Source of the DNA: Zonotrichia leucophrys gambelii
Lineage: Eukaryota; Chordata; Aves; Passeriformes; Passerellidae
NCBI RefSeq assembly: GCF_028769735.1
Contig: NC_088172.1
Span: 36,976,397-37,040,396 of the forward strand
Length of the DNA: 64,000 bases
Direction: 5' to 3'
Shown: positions 22,827 through 34,800 of the stretch, one piece after another
How the letters are laid out: each line of letters opens with the position of its first letter
Numbering within the stretch: the stretch's first letter is position 1
Notes under the pieces: generated by a model
The model's database searches: none
What the model was told of the DNA's origin: nothing
What the model saw: only the letters and a program-made list of their open reading frames with translations
Program-made: the position numbers and the translations under genes

Positions 22827-25800
22827 GTGAGTGTGCGGAGCGCGGGGATCCGTCCGTGCCTGCGCCGCCCGCGCAGCATCCGCGTGTCCGCGGCGTGGGT
22901 GGGGATGTGCTGGGGATGTGCTGCAGTGCGGGGCCGCCCGCCCGCCCGCGCCTCCTGCCCCGCCCGGGGCAGCTCGGCAGCGGGGGAGGCTGTTCGGGTG
23001 TCCTGCTGACCCCGCTCCGCGTGTCGGGGGCCGTGCCGGGCTCCGCTGCGCCCTCCCCGGGGCTGCTGCCCGCCCCAGCCCCGCGTCCCGGCAGGGGACT
23101 CCGGCTGGGTGCGATATTCCCTGCCATATCCATCCTGCCCATCCCTACGTTAGCGCAGGCGGCGGCATCCCCCAGCCGGGGCTGTGCCGCTCCTCCAGAG
23201 CTGAGCGGATCCTTGCTCCGCTCTCTGCGCTGCTCCGGGAGCTCGGCGCTGGAGAGGGATCCATCCATCCATCCGTCTATCCATCCATCCGTCCCTCCCC
23301 TCCGCAGCCGCTTTTCTTGCCACCCTTTGGACAGGCAGTAAAACTCCCCGCTGCGAATGGCAGGCGGCTGCCCTGGCTTATCGCGGAAATGTTTTTCGGC
23401 GGCTTTATCTCCCCTTTTACCTGCCCAGGTAGGGCACTTCCCAGTCAGCGCTTTAGGGCTGCATCCCGTCTCTTTGGGGAGAGACAGTAATTCGGTGTGT
23501 CAGGCAGACGCCGCAGCTGCTGCGGCTGGGTTGTGTAACCGAGGAGAGCACTTGCTCTTGAACTCAAGGTGGATCTGAGCAAGCTGGCGCTGGCTCGACA
23601 GGAATCCGAGTAAACAACAAATAATCTGAAGCTGGAAGGGCATTAGCCGGGAAGCAGCCTCTGGAGGCGAAGGGGAACTTGGCGCAGTGGCGGAGCACAC
23701 GGGGTCCGTGCTCGGTGCTGGCTGGGCGCTCCCCAGGGCTGGATTCCCGCTGGGAGAAGCGAGCCGGGAGAAGCCTGAGCTTCTGCACGTCTGGAAGATG
23801 AGATGCTGATGGGGAGTTTCAGATATGCGGCTCCAGCTGGGATCCTGGAGGTCAGTTGGGAATGGTGGGTGTAGAGGGAAGAGGTGGAAAAAAAGAGTGA
23901 TGTAAAGGTGTGGGGAAATACAACAGCAATTTTGGGGCATGAAGCAAGACTGAGCAAATACGCATGTATGTTACTTGTGTGTGTGAGTATGTTCTCACTC
24001 CTGTGTGTGGGATTATACAGGCAAGCAAGGCAAAATTCCCATTTGCTTGTGAGCTTGGGTTTTCATCTGATACCTTCAACATTTGTTGGGCATCTCCCTT
24101 TGGTCACACAAGGAGTTTGTGTCTTTCCAGCCCGAAGGAAGTATGTTCAAGGGAAGTATGTTCAAATAGATAGCTTGTGGGTCTTTTACCAGCACAGCAA
24201 TCCCGAATTTGCCTGGCTGCTGAGTTTTGGAGCAGTAGCAGCTTGGCAGCAGTTGTGTGGGGCTGGTGTTGGCTGTGATTTCATTTGCTTGGTGGATTTT
24301 TTTGGGACCCCACTGACTGCAGCAGGGTAGTTTCCACTATCTCCCCTACTACCCTTGCCTGGACCCAGAACAACATCACCTTACTCCAGCTTGGGGTTTT
24401 TGGAAAGCTGGGGGATATCATCTGTTTGGAGTAGAACTGTGGCTGGCAGGGATGCTTCCGAGCTCTGGTCCGTTCTGGCTGCAGGGCTGGCTGCTGGGTT
24501 TTCCTTCATGGGGACCAGATGTTGTGGTGCTGCTGTTCTGGCTCGCTCCACTCCCTGTTTCACTCTTGAGATGGGTAAAGGAACTGCTGAGCAGTGAGTC
24601 CCAGACTCTCATTTCACAAACCCCAAACCAGCTGAAATAGCTGGTCATGTTGCAAGAAGCAGAAATTTGCCTTACTCTTCATTACTCTCCTTACAGGCAA
24701 CTTTTTTGGGACTGAGTAATTTGATCCTTTTTGCAGTGATCAAGGCAGGACGTTTTCTGTCTGCCAAGTTACGGTAAAACTTCCAGGCCAGTTTATTTGT
24801 CTTTCTGGTGTTTTTATGTGTTTATTTCTTTTACTTTAATGTTGCAAGCACTTTCCCAGTAGTGTTGGCGAAGGGTACAGCTGACCTCTGGGAAGGGCGG
24901 CAGGCAGTGCAGCTCATCCCCAGCCTGTGCCAAGGCAATGCCACAGAGCCAGCTGCCATTCCTACCAAATTCTGCTGCTTTTGCTTGGAAACCATTCCCA
25001 GAGTATCAGTTTAGCACTCTTGGTCCCTGCTCACTTGCAGTCTCTGCCCCTGCTCTTCTCTACCAGTATCAAGTGCAGTTTGTGTTTTGGTTTGTTTTTA
25101 ATTTTTTAAAAATTTTACTTTTGTTTTAGGTTTATTTCTGTGTTCCCACAAGTCTGGCAGCAGGGCAGCACTGTACACAACTTGAGATTATGACAGTCTC
25201 AGTGTTGCAGCATTTTAGGACACAAATTCCAGGACAGCAAGTTGATTCACCAACTTGCTGTTGGTGTTTTGACTCCCTGTGCAGGTTTGGGTCCCTGAAG
25301 GAGATGCTGTATTCATCAAATCATAGAATAGCTTTGGGTTGGAAGGGACCTTAAAGATCATCTAGTTCCAGCACCCCTGCCATGGGCAGATTTGCCAACC
25401 ACTGGACCAGGTTTCTGAAGTGTTTGCAGCTGCATCCTCTGTGCACACACCAAGGCAGCTTGTGGCCCCTGAGAGCAGTTTCCTGTGCAGATTGCCCATC
25501 AGGTCTCCCTGCAGCACAGTTATTGAAAAAGGGTGATGGGAGCACAGCGCAGAGGAGCCCTCTGAGGTGGAGTCATCAGGCTGGATGGGGCTGAGGTGGG
25601 TCATGCCCACACCAACTGTGGGGTGCTGCTGCCTCCAGGGTTTGTTTGCAGCTGAACATGGAGGTCCCTTTGTCTGAGTGTTTCCTGGTGTGGGGAAGTC
25701 AGAATGATGGTGTCCCTCAGGCTGATCTGATTTCCTCACACCTTAAAGCCTTCATGTGCTGAAATTGGTGAAGGTGGCTGGGAGGTGCCTTTGCCTGTGT

Positions 25801-28800
25801 GGTGCAGGGTGTTGGTGCTGAGTTGGGGATGCTCTTCAGGCTTGTGGCCACCCTGCCCTGCTTGACCCTTTTGGAAAGGGACCCCACCCCATTAAAAACC
25901 TTTGTTTGTTCCTGCATTGGGCACAGAGAGCATTGCTGAAACTGTTGAAACCAAGTCTGCTCTTTAGTGTTGTCTTGCACCCGTTCTGTTTTTTTTCTGT
26001 GTTTTTTTGTCACCCTGTACGCTTCCGTCGGTACCAGAGTGATGAAATGGAGTGCAGTGGCTCAGCAGAGCTCACTTCATTACTTAGTTCTTTTTTCACT
26101 GGCACTGGGAGTGTCAGCCAGAAAGCTCCAGGTCTGTGTGCTGCTGGGCAGCTCTGAGGGGAGAGACCAAACCAGCAGACACTCCTTTTTGCTGAGGATA
26201 TCCTCCTGCTCCTGGCCTTCACTTTCAGAGACCTGGGTGCTGCAAACCCTAAGCAGATGGATTATTTTAGGTAGCAGAAATACCAGTCTGAATAAATAGC
26301 AGATGCTCAATGCTGCTTAGCCATCCCCCACTGGAACTTGCTGTTCTCCCTTGGAAGTGCAGCTCCCTTGGAAGCTGAAGATCTTGAGATGTTCAAAAAT
26401 ACCAGCACCACTTTTCTTGAGATAGGGTTTAAAAAAACCTCAAAAAAACCAACTCAAACCTAGTGCTATTAAAGGCTTTGGTTACCCGGGCGAGGGATGG
26501 GAAGATGCTGGAATGGAAGGAGGGAGCCCATGGCACATGCTTGGAGCGGGGCTGTCCATGGGTTTCCCAAAATCTAGCTTGATACAGAGCAAGAAATCAG
26601 GATCTGAGACAGCAGCACACTCTCCTGGCAAGGCAGGAGAGCCACTGCCTGTCCTGCCTCTGCTCTCACCCTGTCACCCTGTCCTGTTCGGCATTGGCAC
26701 CAGAGCAGGGTGAGTAACACTGGTGACCCCTGCTGCCACCTTAAGAGGCCAGTTTGCTAATTCAGGGATGCGTCATGGAGATTACAGGGGAGGGTGGCAG
26801 GTTTCCTTAGAGCCAGCTAAGCGCTTTGTTAAATCATGTCTTAGGGGAGGGGAAAAGTAAAATGCATCCTGTAAGCCTTTGCTGCCTGCCAGGGCAGCCC
26901 CGGTTTTTAATTTGACGTGCTGCAATTAGTCTAGCCGCTGCAGGATCCTCATCAGCTCCTGCGGGCTTGCCTGCTTCTGCCTGCTCTATAATTGCTGCTT
27001 CAGGGGCAGAAAACTAAATAAAAAAAAAATTAAAATACGAAGTGTTTTGTACAAATCCCAAGCTGTAAATTATTTAGCAGGTGAAACAGAAATGTGCTGT
27101 GTGTTTCCAGGAAGTGAGAGACTGCACCAAAAACGATGCGGCGCAGCTTGCGGCTCTGCCGCTATGTGCCTTCTGCTTCTGCAGAGTCATGTTGTTGGGA
27201 ACCTTTTTTTTTTTTTTTTTTTTTTCCTTCTGAATATATTCTTGTTGGCTGATAGCCCAGAATAGGTAGCAGAGCAAGAGGCGATGGATTGTATAACACA
27301 GCCAAGTGATTTATTTGCTTGGCTCTGCAGCTGAGCAGCATTAGGATCTCTGGTCTTTTTACCGTCAGTGTAGAAAATGTTTGAAAATTCAAGGTAACAG
27401 TGACTTGTTCCCTCTGTCCCTCCAAACTTAGCCTGTGGCTGTTTGGAAATGCGTTTCCTATTACTTTGCATGCTGTGTGAGGTTGTGTCTGCCTTTCTTT
27501 TGGTATGCCTTTTGTTCTTGCTGACTTATGTCTGCTGCTGTAACTGACATTAAATCCATGGACCAGAGGGCTTTTGGAGGAAGCAGATACTTCTTGGTAG
27601 ATGGAACTTCTCTTAGGGATGGAGAAGCAAGGAATTAAGAAAACAAAGCTTTAGGATTGGAGGTCAGTAGAGAGAGATGAATTTATAGCAAAGCCCAGTT
27701 GCTTCCAGTTCGGTGTCCTTTTACCTGTGTCTGATGCAATGAGAAGCTGAATTACAGCAGAGTTTCTTGAAGAGTGTAAAAATAGCACCAGGTTTTTTCT
27801 CCTGTTGCTAATGCATCTGGTTTAGAGTGGGTTCAGATGTGGTTGGAGGCTCAAAGCAGAACATCCCTTGCGGTCTTGCCAAACCCAGCACTTGCACTGG
27901 GTCATAAAAAATCGTGGAAAGGCAGAGGAGCTAGAAACAGCCCAGAAACAGCCGCTAGCCTGGATTTCATCCTGGTTTGTGTTGCTCAGAAAGGTAACTA
28001 TTTGAACAAGTGCAGATTAACAAATAGGGAAGGAAAGTTTTACAGGTCAGAGCTGCCATCTGCATGTGTTTCTTGTCTTGTCAGTGAGCGCCTGCCTCGT
28101 GCTGCCGCCTCTCAGCCTTGAAATGCAAAGCTGGTCTGAATTCTCCAGGGGTGGCCAGGTAGCACATACTGCTGAAACACAATTAGCAGTATTTACCACC
28201 CTGGCAGGGTTGCAGTGTAAATGATTCTTAGTTTCACCGAGAAGTGTGGTGTCAAGTTTAAGCAATTATAATTGTAGTTGGGGATGTGTAAGGAGAGCGT
28301 GCTGCCACCTACTCCGCTTCCATTCCACTCCAGCCTTGCTGAGGTCCCTCCTCTGGCTGTAGTAACTTGTCCATGGTCCCACAGCTCTGGGACAGCCCGT
28401 GTGATCCTACAGGGGGTTGCTGACAGAGAGGGCTCTGTTTGCACGCAGTTGTTGGCTGATACCTCCTGTTTGTTTTCCAGCTGCTCATGCTCCTTGGCAC
28501 CGCTGATGGTCAGTCGAAGCTGACCTCTGAGCAGAATGCCATCAGCCTCTCCCCTGGCAAGTACCGCCACCTTGACCGTGCCACCAACGAAGAGCTGACC
28601 TGTGACAAATGTCCTGCAGGAACCTACGTGTCTAAGCACTGCACGAAGAGTACCTTAAGAGAGTGCAGCCCTTGTCCAGATGGGACCTTTACCAAGCATG
28701 AGAACGGCATAGAGCGGTGCCACTCCTGTAGGAAACCCTGTGAACTGCCAATGATTGAGAAAACTCATTGTACTGCCTTGACTGACCGCGAGTGCACTTG

Positions 28801-31800
28801 CCTGTCTGGTACGTTTCAGACAAACGATACCTGCGTCCCTTACACGGTGTGCCCGGTTGGCTGGGGCGTCCGCAAGAAGGGAACCGAGACCGAAGACGTC
28901 AGGTGCAAGCCGTGCCCTCGTGGTACTTTTTCTGATGTGCCTTCTAGTGTGATGAAGTGCAAACCCTACACTGACTGCTTTGGGAAAAACATGGTGGTCA
29001 TCAAGCCGGGGACGAAGGAGAGCGACAACGTCTGTGGTTCTCCGGCGTCCCTGCCGAACACGGCTTTGACTTCATCAAGCACCGAAGCGGGTGAGCAGCC
29101 CTATGAAGTTCCACCAACCGCTGATCTTCCCAAAGGTAATGTCCACTCCTGAAACACAGGTGTGGTTCTGACTGAGGGATTGTGTTCTGCCTCGGTCAGG
29201 GTTGCTGTTCGGCTGTTAACAAACAACCTGGTTTAAAGCCTGGGTGGTGCTTCTGCTTCATGGCATCGGGTTGCCCTCACTTGTATTAAACCACATTTAA
29301 TAACATTTTCACTGTGACTGCAGTCCTGATTGGACTTCCGGCTGTCCTGCTGTTTGGGTTGAAAGGACATTGCTTTCCCCAGCCTCTTTTCCTGTCTCTG
29401 TGATGTGCTGGCACAAGTCTGTGTAGTTGTGGTGAACCTAGGTTGGGATGCAGCAGGAAAATCCCTGCAGTCTCCCTGCAGCAGGGAGATTCCTCCTCTG
29501 ATGGATTCACTGATTTTGTGTCTGTGCTTTCCTTGCTTCATTTCACTCTGTACTATGTCACAGTATTGGTTGAATGGGAACCATTGCTGAAACAGCCCTG
29601 CAGGAGCCTGGGCTGTCCTGTAACTTTTTTTCCTACAATCTCATAAGATTACTATGTGGAATTCCTCTTTCTCTTGCTTAATTGGGAGTGACTTATCCTC
29701 ACAGCCCTTATGGTGTTGCCTTAGCTGTGGCTGATTTCAGAGGTGATGTAGGACTCCACTTAAGGTGGTATTCTGCACTCCTTGGGAAGCAGGTTCCCTG
29801 TAATGTCTCAAATGAGGCATTTTAATAAAAAAAATGCAACTTTTGATGACCTCAACAGCTGAATTAGTAAATATAATAGCAGGGAAGTGTTGACAGTAGT
29901 GGCTTCCAGTGCTAACACCTTTGTTAGGTCTCAAAGCTTGCCCTGACATTGGTGTATCATTGGGAGTGTACAGGAGGGTGTTTCCTGAACTTTGAAATCA
30001 ACTGTCGACAATTACGTAAAAGTTGAAGTGTTTTCCCTGTTTGTGTCCTGATTAGGGTGTTTTGAGTAACCAAACTGGGGGCAGAACCAGGTACAGACGA
30101 ATACACCCAGTGTCTGTCTCAGCTGGAATAAGACACAATCTGCAGAAGACGACTTTCCAAAGTAATCTGTAGGTTTTGCCACAGCTGCCTTTCTTCCTCT
30201 TCTCACCTGGCTTTGGCTCACATTTTGCATCTGGCTGGCACCTGAGAGGTGTTGGTTGATAAGGAGACTCCATAAAGATGGAAGGTAGCTCTTAGGGGGA
30301 AGTTTGGTTGCTTCAGAGACCTATTTTTTAGTTGATTCATCTGCAGCTGCTTGCAGGGTTAATAAAAAAGAGATTTTGCTTCCTTAACAAACGCAGTGGA
30401 GAGACATTAAGTCTACAAATTGTCGTGTTTTTTAGTGCTTTTAGTCCAAATACGAAATTCCACAAATGAGCTAAAATTAGTGCTCATAAACCTAAAAAGA
30501 AAAACCAACTCACTCAAAGTTGTTGGTTTTCTGAGAAATGCTGAATGTGGGACAAACACAGGCTGACAACATGCCTTTAGGAACTCATTTTTTGTAATAA
30601 GCTGCCTCTAGCCTTACCCAGCAAGGGTCAGTTTTACCTTGAAGCTCCCTCTGTAACCGTACCCATCTGTTCCCAGAGGCAAACCTCAACTTCACCTCTA
30701 CTCTTTCTCGCTGCCTGGCGTTGGGTTTCTGTCTGCTGGCCAAGCCGATGCTCAGGCAGGTCTTAGCCCGCGATGTGATGCCATATCGTGTCTCCAGGGC
30801 CGTGACACTCAACTCTCCTCTCCTCCCGCAGGTCTGAACTCTTCAGTTCCCGATTTTGTCCCCTCTCCAGCGCCGCGTGCGTCCAGCAGCATGGTGGAGC
30901 GGGCACGGTACTACAACGAGACCTCAGCCAACGAGACGGATGGCATCGGCAGGACCCTCGTGGGCTCCAGCACCACCAGCCAGGCCCAGAGCTACCGGCA
31001 CAAGCAGACCAGCCAAGCGTTGGAGAAGCAGCCATCCCTGGAGATGATGGGGGGCGAGAAGCCGAATGTCCCGTACAGGCCCCCCCGGCGAGGCTCGCAG
31101 AATGTCCACCAGCACTTCGACATCAACGAGCACTTGCCGTGGATGATCGTGCTGTTCCTGCTGCTGGTCCTGGTGGTGATCGTGGTCTGCAGCGTCAGAA
31201 AGAGCTCACGGACTCTGAAGAAGGGACCCCGGCAAGATCCCAGTGCCATTGTGGAAAAGGCTATTATGAAAAAGTCCACTACCCCCACACAGAACAGGGA
31301 GAAGTGGATCTATTACTGCAACGGGCACGGTGAGCAGTTGTGACCAAGTGGGGTCCTCCCCACTCCAACACAGGGCTGTGGAGGGGCCAACCCCAAGCCA
31401 GTGACCTGTGGCTTTCCTCATTTGGTGGGTCTTGTAGTGAGAACAAAGCCCTCACAAAGCGTGGTTCCTCAGATGTTTCTTGATCCTTGGCTTCTCCTCC
31501 TTCTAGTTCCCATGGTGTGTCCCTGCTCCTGAAGGAAGGGTTAATGGAGAGAGTGTCACCTGCTTGCTCCAGCTTCTCTTCTTCTTCTTCTCACCCAGCT
31601 TCTCCAGCTCGTACCCTTCTTCCATTGGTAGAACGATTTTGAATGAAGGCCCTTTTTTCCCCCATTTTCTTCTCTTCCTGTTTTTCTTCTGTTTCATATG
31701 GTCCTTATTTTCTCTGTGACTCAGGCATGGATCTGGTTGTCTTTCGTGTCGTCCTTTATCCCCTCATCCCTGTCTGTTTCTGGAAGGCTGAGTCATCCCC

Positions 31801-34800
31801 CACCTCTTGCCACTGCTTCAGTTTCAGTTCTTAGCCCTAAATCCCAAGTGCTGGCTTGTGTCCCAAGCCCTCTGCCCACACTGGAGCCAGAAAGGTTATC
31901 CTTAAAGGCTGAGTCGTGGATGTGTACAGCTCCACGAATGTCATCGGGTCAGCCTGGACTCTCTTCTTTGTACTGTTTTCTGTTCATTTAGTGAATGATT
32001 TGCTGTCAGCTCTCTGATGAGACTTTAAAGATGACATGTAATCTTCAAGTTGAAATTTTTAAAAATCAGTGATAAACTAATGGTGGCATGACTGTGAGCA
32101 CCAAGCAGCCAGGATCTCCCTAGTGGGATGTGCGGTTCTTCCTCTGCAAAGCTCCCATGACAATTTTGACCTTCCCTTATCTTGTGCAGACTGACGAGTC
32201 CTTACTTACTTTGGGTTGCTCAACCTTAAACATCCATTCACAGTTAACCTTTAGAAAAGCACATTTAACAAGGGGGGGCAGCAAACAAAGAATTGATTGA
32301 ACAAAGATTTGAAGGTTTAAGAGAGATCAGTCCTTGATGAAAGTCATCCTTGAGTGCTCAAGTACAAAGCAAAGAAGGTTTTGAATAGGGTGTCTTCTGT
32401 CCTGTACTTTCTTCACCTTCCTGCTGATTAACAGACCTACACTTTGTTTGCCTTCATTAATTCATTTATACAACCAGTAAGATCTTGTTGGAATTGGTTT
32501 TCTGCCTGCTCTTGTGTTTATGTTGCTTATCAGTTTCCTTTTAACTCTTTTGTGTTGTTGGGCTGCAGTTTCTTAAACTTTTTTCTGTTTCTGATAACTT
32601 GTTCCCATAACCCCTGCACTCCATTGTCCCTAAAACCTGTGGCACCCAAAGCGTGGTACGTGAGACTCTGATGAGTGATCTGCAATGGAGTTACAGAACC
32701 TTATTAGACAGCCTTGTTTGTGGGCACTACCAGGAATACAGGAGTTTGGCCATGATTCATAGGTCAGAAACGAGTGGTTGTTGCTAACTTGCAGTAACCC
32801 TTTTCTCCAAGACTTTAATTACCAGTTGGTTGAATTTCTGATGCTTTCCTATTCCTTGAAGCACCTCAGAGCAGGGCAGTTTGTACTGGACAAGGAATGC
32901 TCAAGTGCAGGGACCAGACCATGCTGCTTTGAGTAGGTGCAGCTCTGGATTCTATCCTGGTGTTTCAGACCACGCTGAAGTACCTGTGCTGCAGCTGATC
33001 CTTCTGGAAGCCACCTTAGAGCTGCCTTTGTGGGCACTGCTGTGTGTTGGGTCACTAATCATGATTCAAGTTGAAGAAACCATGCAAGTAAGAGAAGGTT
33101 CAAGTGGAGAGGGATGGCCTGTTTTAACCCATTTAGATAAAACCTCACCTCCCAGATCTTGTCATCCTTGGCGTCATTCACGGGTCATTCTGTGCTTCCC
33201 AGGGTGAGTTGTTCCAGCCTTCTCTGTCACAAACAGCTGCATAAATTTCACAAGATCCTTGCTAAGTTTTCCCTTTGTCTAGGGAACTAAGCTGGGTGTA
33301 ACAGCAAAACCACACTTAGGTGATAAACCAGCATGATGTGATTGAACCTCTCCAGTCTAGAGGTGAATGGCGCCGTTACTCCCAGTGATTCCTGCAACAG
33401 TCACCCTGGTTCCCTTTGGCACGGCCAGCTTCGTGACTTCCTCCTGCCACCACATGTCCTCAGATGAACTTTGTGCAATAAAGGCAGGCAAACAGGCACA
33501 AACCAATTAATGCTTTGTCTTGCTTTTAGTGCAAACCAAATCGTGTTGCACTAGCTGGAAGGGCCTTGCTCATTAGCTCTTACATGGTGGTGCTTCTCTG
33601 TCATGTCAGATATGGAAATTCTTCTCTTCTGCGGTGGAGCATAAATCCCTCTCCGCCTTTGCTGTTGAAATGTCTGGCTCTTAAGACTGTTTACTTGAGA
33701 GGAGAGGTGTAGTGCCGTAAAGGAATTGACCTTTTATTTAATAACTGGCTGTACAGCTGAGATATTCTGCAGAGCTGCCATGTCATGGCTTAGCTTTCTG
33801 CTGCTCCAGCAGTGTTTGTTCCCAAATCATACTTCATCCTGAAGCAGCATTTCAGACAGGGGTAAGTTTAGTCAGGAACAAACTTCAGGCTGTTGCAGAG
33901 GGGAAATCTTTCCTCTCCTGTGCTGCAGTGTGGATCCCTCCATGGTAGGCTACCAGAGCAAAGCCTCCTGAGATGTGAGGACCACAGCTGCTCCCCAGGT
34001 TCAGGTGGCAGCCTGGTTTGTGGTTGCACTGGGTGTGTAGAGGGCAATCAGAGTGTAAACTATGTTTGTGGCTGGGGGTGAAGCCCCTGGGCTGGGTGCT
34101 GGCAGTGCACCCACATCTGTATGACCTCCATCCAGATATTGGCTGGCACACCAGCAAGGGTCTGGGGTGTGTTTATTGCCTGTTTGTGTAGCTCTTGCAA
34201 ACAGTCTGCCCCCATTTGTTCTTTCAGTAAACAGCTTTAACCTTTGAAAGGAAAGTCCGGGTCTGACTCAGGCACTGGAGCCTCTTCTCAGAGGAGCTGT
34301 CCTTGGGCTCCTGCCCTCACTAGCAACCCCTTGAGCCTCCCATGGCACCAGGTGGGCATCCAAGGCTTTCCCTGTTCGGGGGATTTTATTATTGATTTCT
34401 CCAAGGCTGTGGGTGCTGGTGAAGTGTGGACAGGGTGTCACTAGCACTGCTCGCTGCTGGAGCAAAGACATGGCACTGTGGTTGGGCTCCTTACCAAAAG
34501 AGGAGGGGTTTAGGGTGGAAGCAGGGACTAAAACTCTTCCCCAGTTCCTGAAGGGACTGAATTCCTGAATTGTTTAAATAATTGAGATAGATGTGTGATC
34601 CTGAGCAGCAGCTGTTGTCAGGAGGAGGTTCACTTGTCCTCATGTCCCCATGAGCTGGTATCTGTGCCCTGTCCTCTCTCTGGTTATAATACATGCCTTA
34701 AATAACAGCTCAAACATAAAAATAGAAGTAGCTTGGGAGGCTGGTGTTAGAACTACACCCATGTCCTGAGCATGGATATGTTCCAGCCTAAGCATCAAAT

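Larger units (their letters stand above)
22280..23250 (+). promoter_or_regulatory. TNFRSF21: CpG-island promoter of TNFRSF21
   Basis: About 1 kb of very GC- and CpG-rich DNA surrounds exon 1. There is no TATA box at a sensible distance from the start codon. Visible elements include GC boxes (GGGCGG at 22491-22496, CCCCGCCCC near 22514), a CRE-like TGACGCCA at 22498-22505 and an E-box CACGTG at 22546-22551. Such islands usually drive broad transcription from dispersed start sites. The exact transcription start cannot be read from sequence; I expect it between about 22450 and 22700. Confidence 0.85.
22827..28480 (+). other. TNFRSF21: TNFRSF21 intron 1 (5.65 kb)
   Basis: Starts gtgagt, ends tgttttccag. 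It holds the 3' half of the CpG island, a CCAT-type tetranucleotide repeat (23261-23298), a CR1 fragment (25318-25420), a non-repetitive AT-rich block (26740-27060) and a 22-base T run (27204-27225). No other exon is supported. Confidence 0.85.

Noticed and set aside
22207..23268. 353-codon open frame on the - strand across the CpG island
   Set aside because: It is antisense to exon 1, made of Arg, Pro, Gly and Ala because of base composition, and resembles no protein family. GC-rich DNA has few stop codons, so long frames here are expected by chance.
22436..23341. 301-codon open frame on the + strand in the CpG island
   Set aside because: It is in a different frame from the DR6 start, runs through the exon 1 donor into intron 1 and ends in the CCAT repeat. 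The composition explains it.
28487..28489. Met21 (28487) as the real DR6 start
   Set aside because: A start there would leave only about six hydrophobic residues before the mature chain. Exon 1 supplies a proper signal peptide, a strong start context and a matching splice phase.
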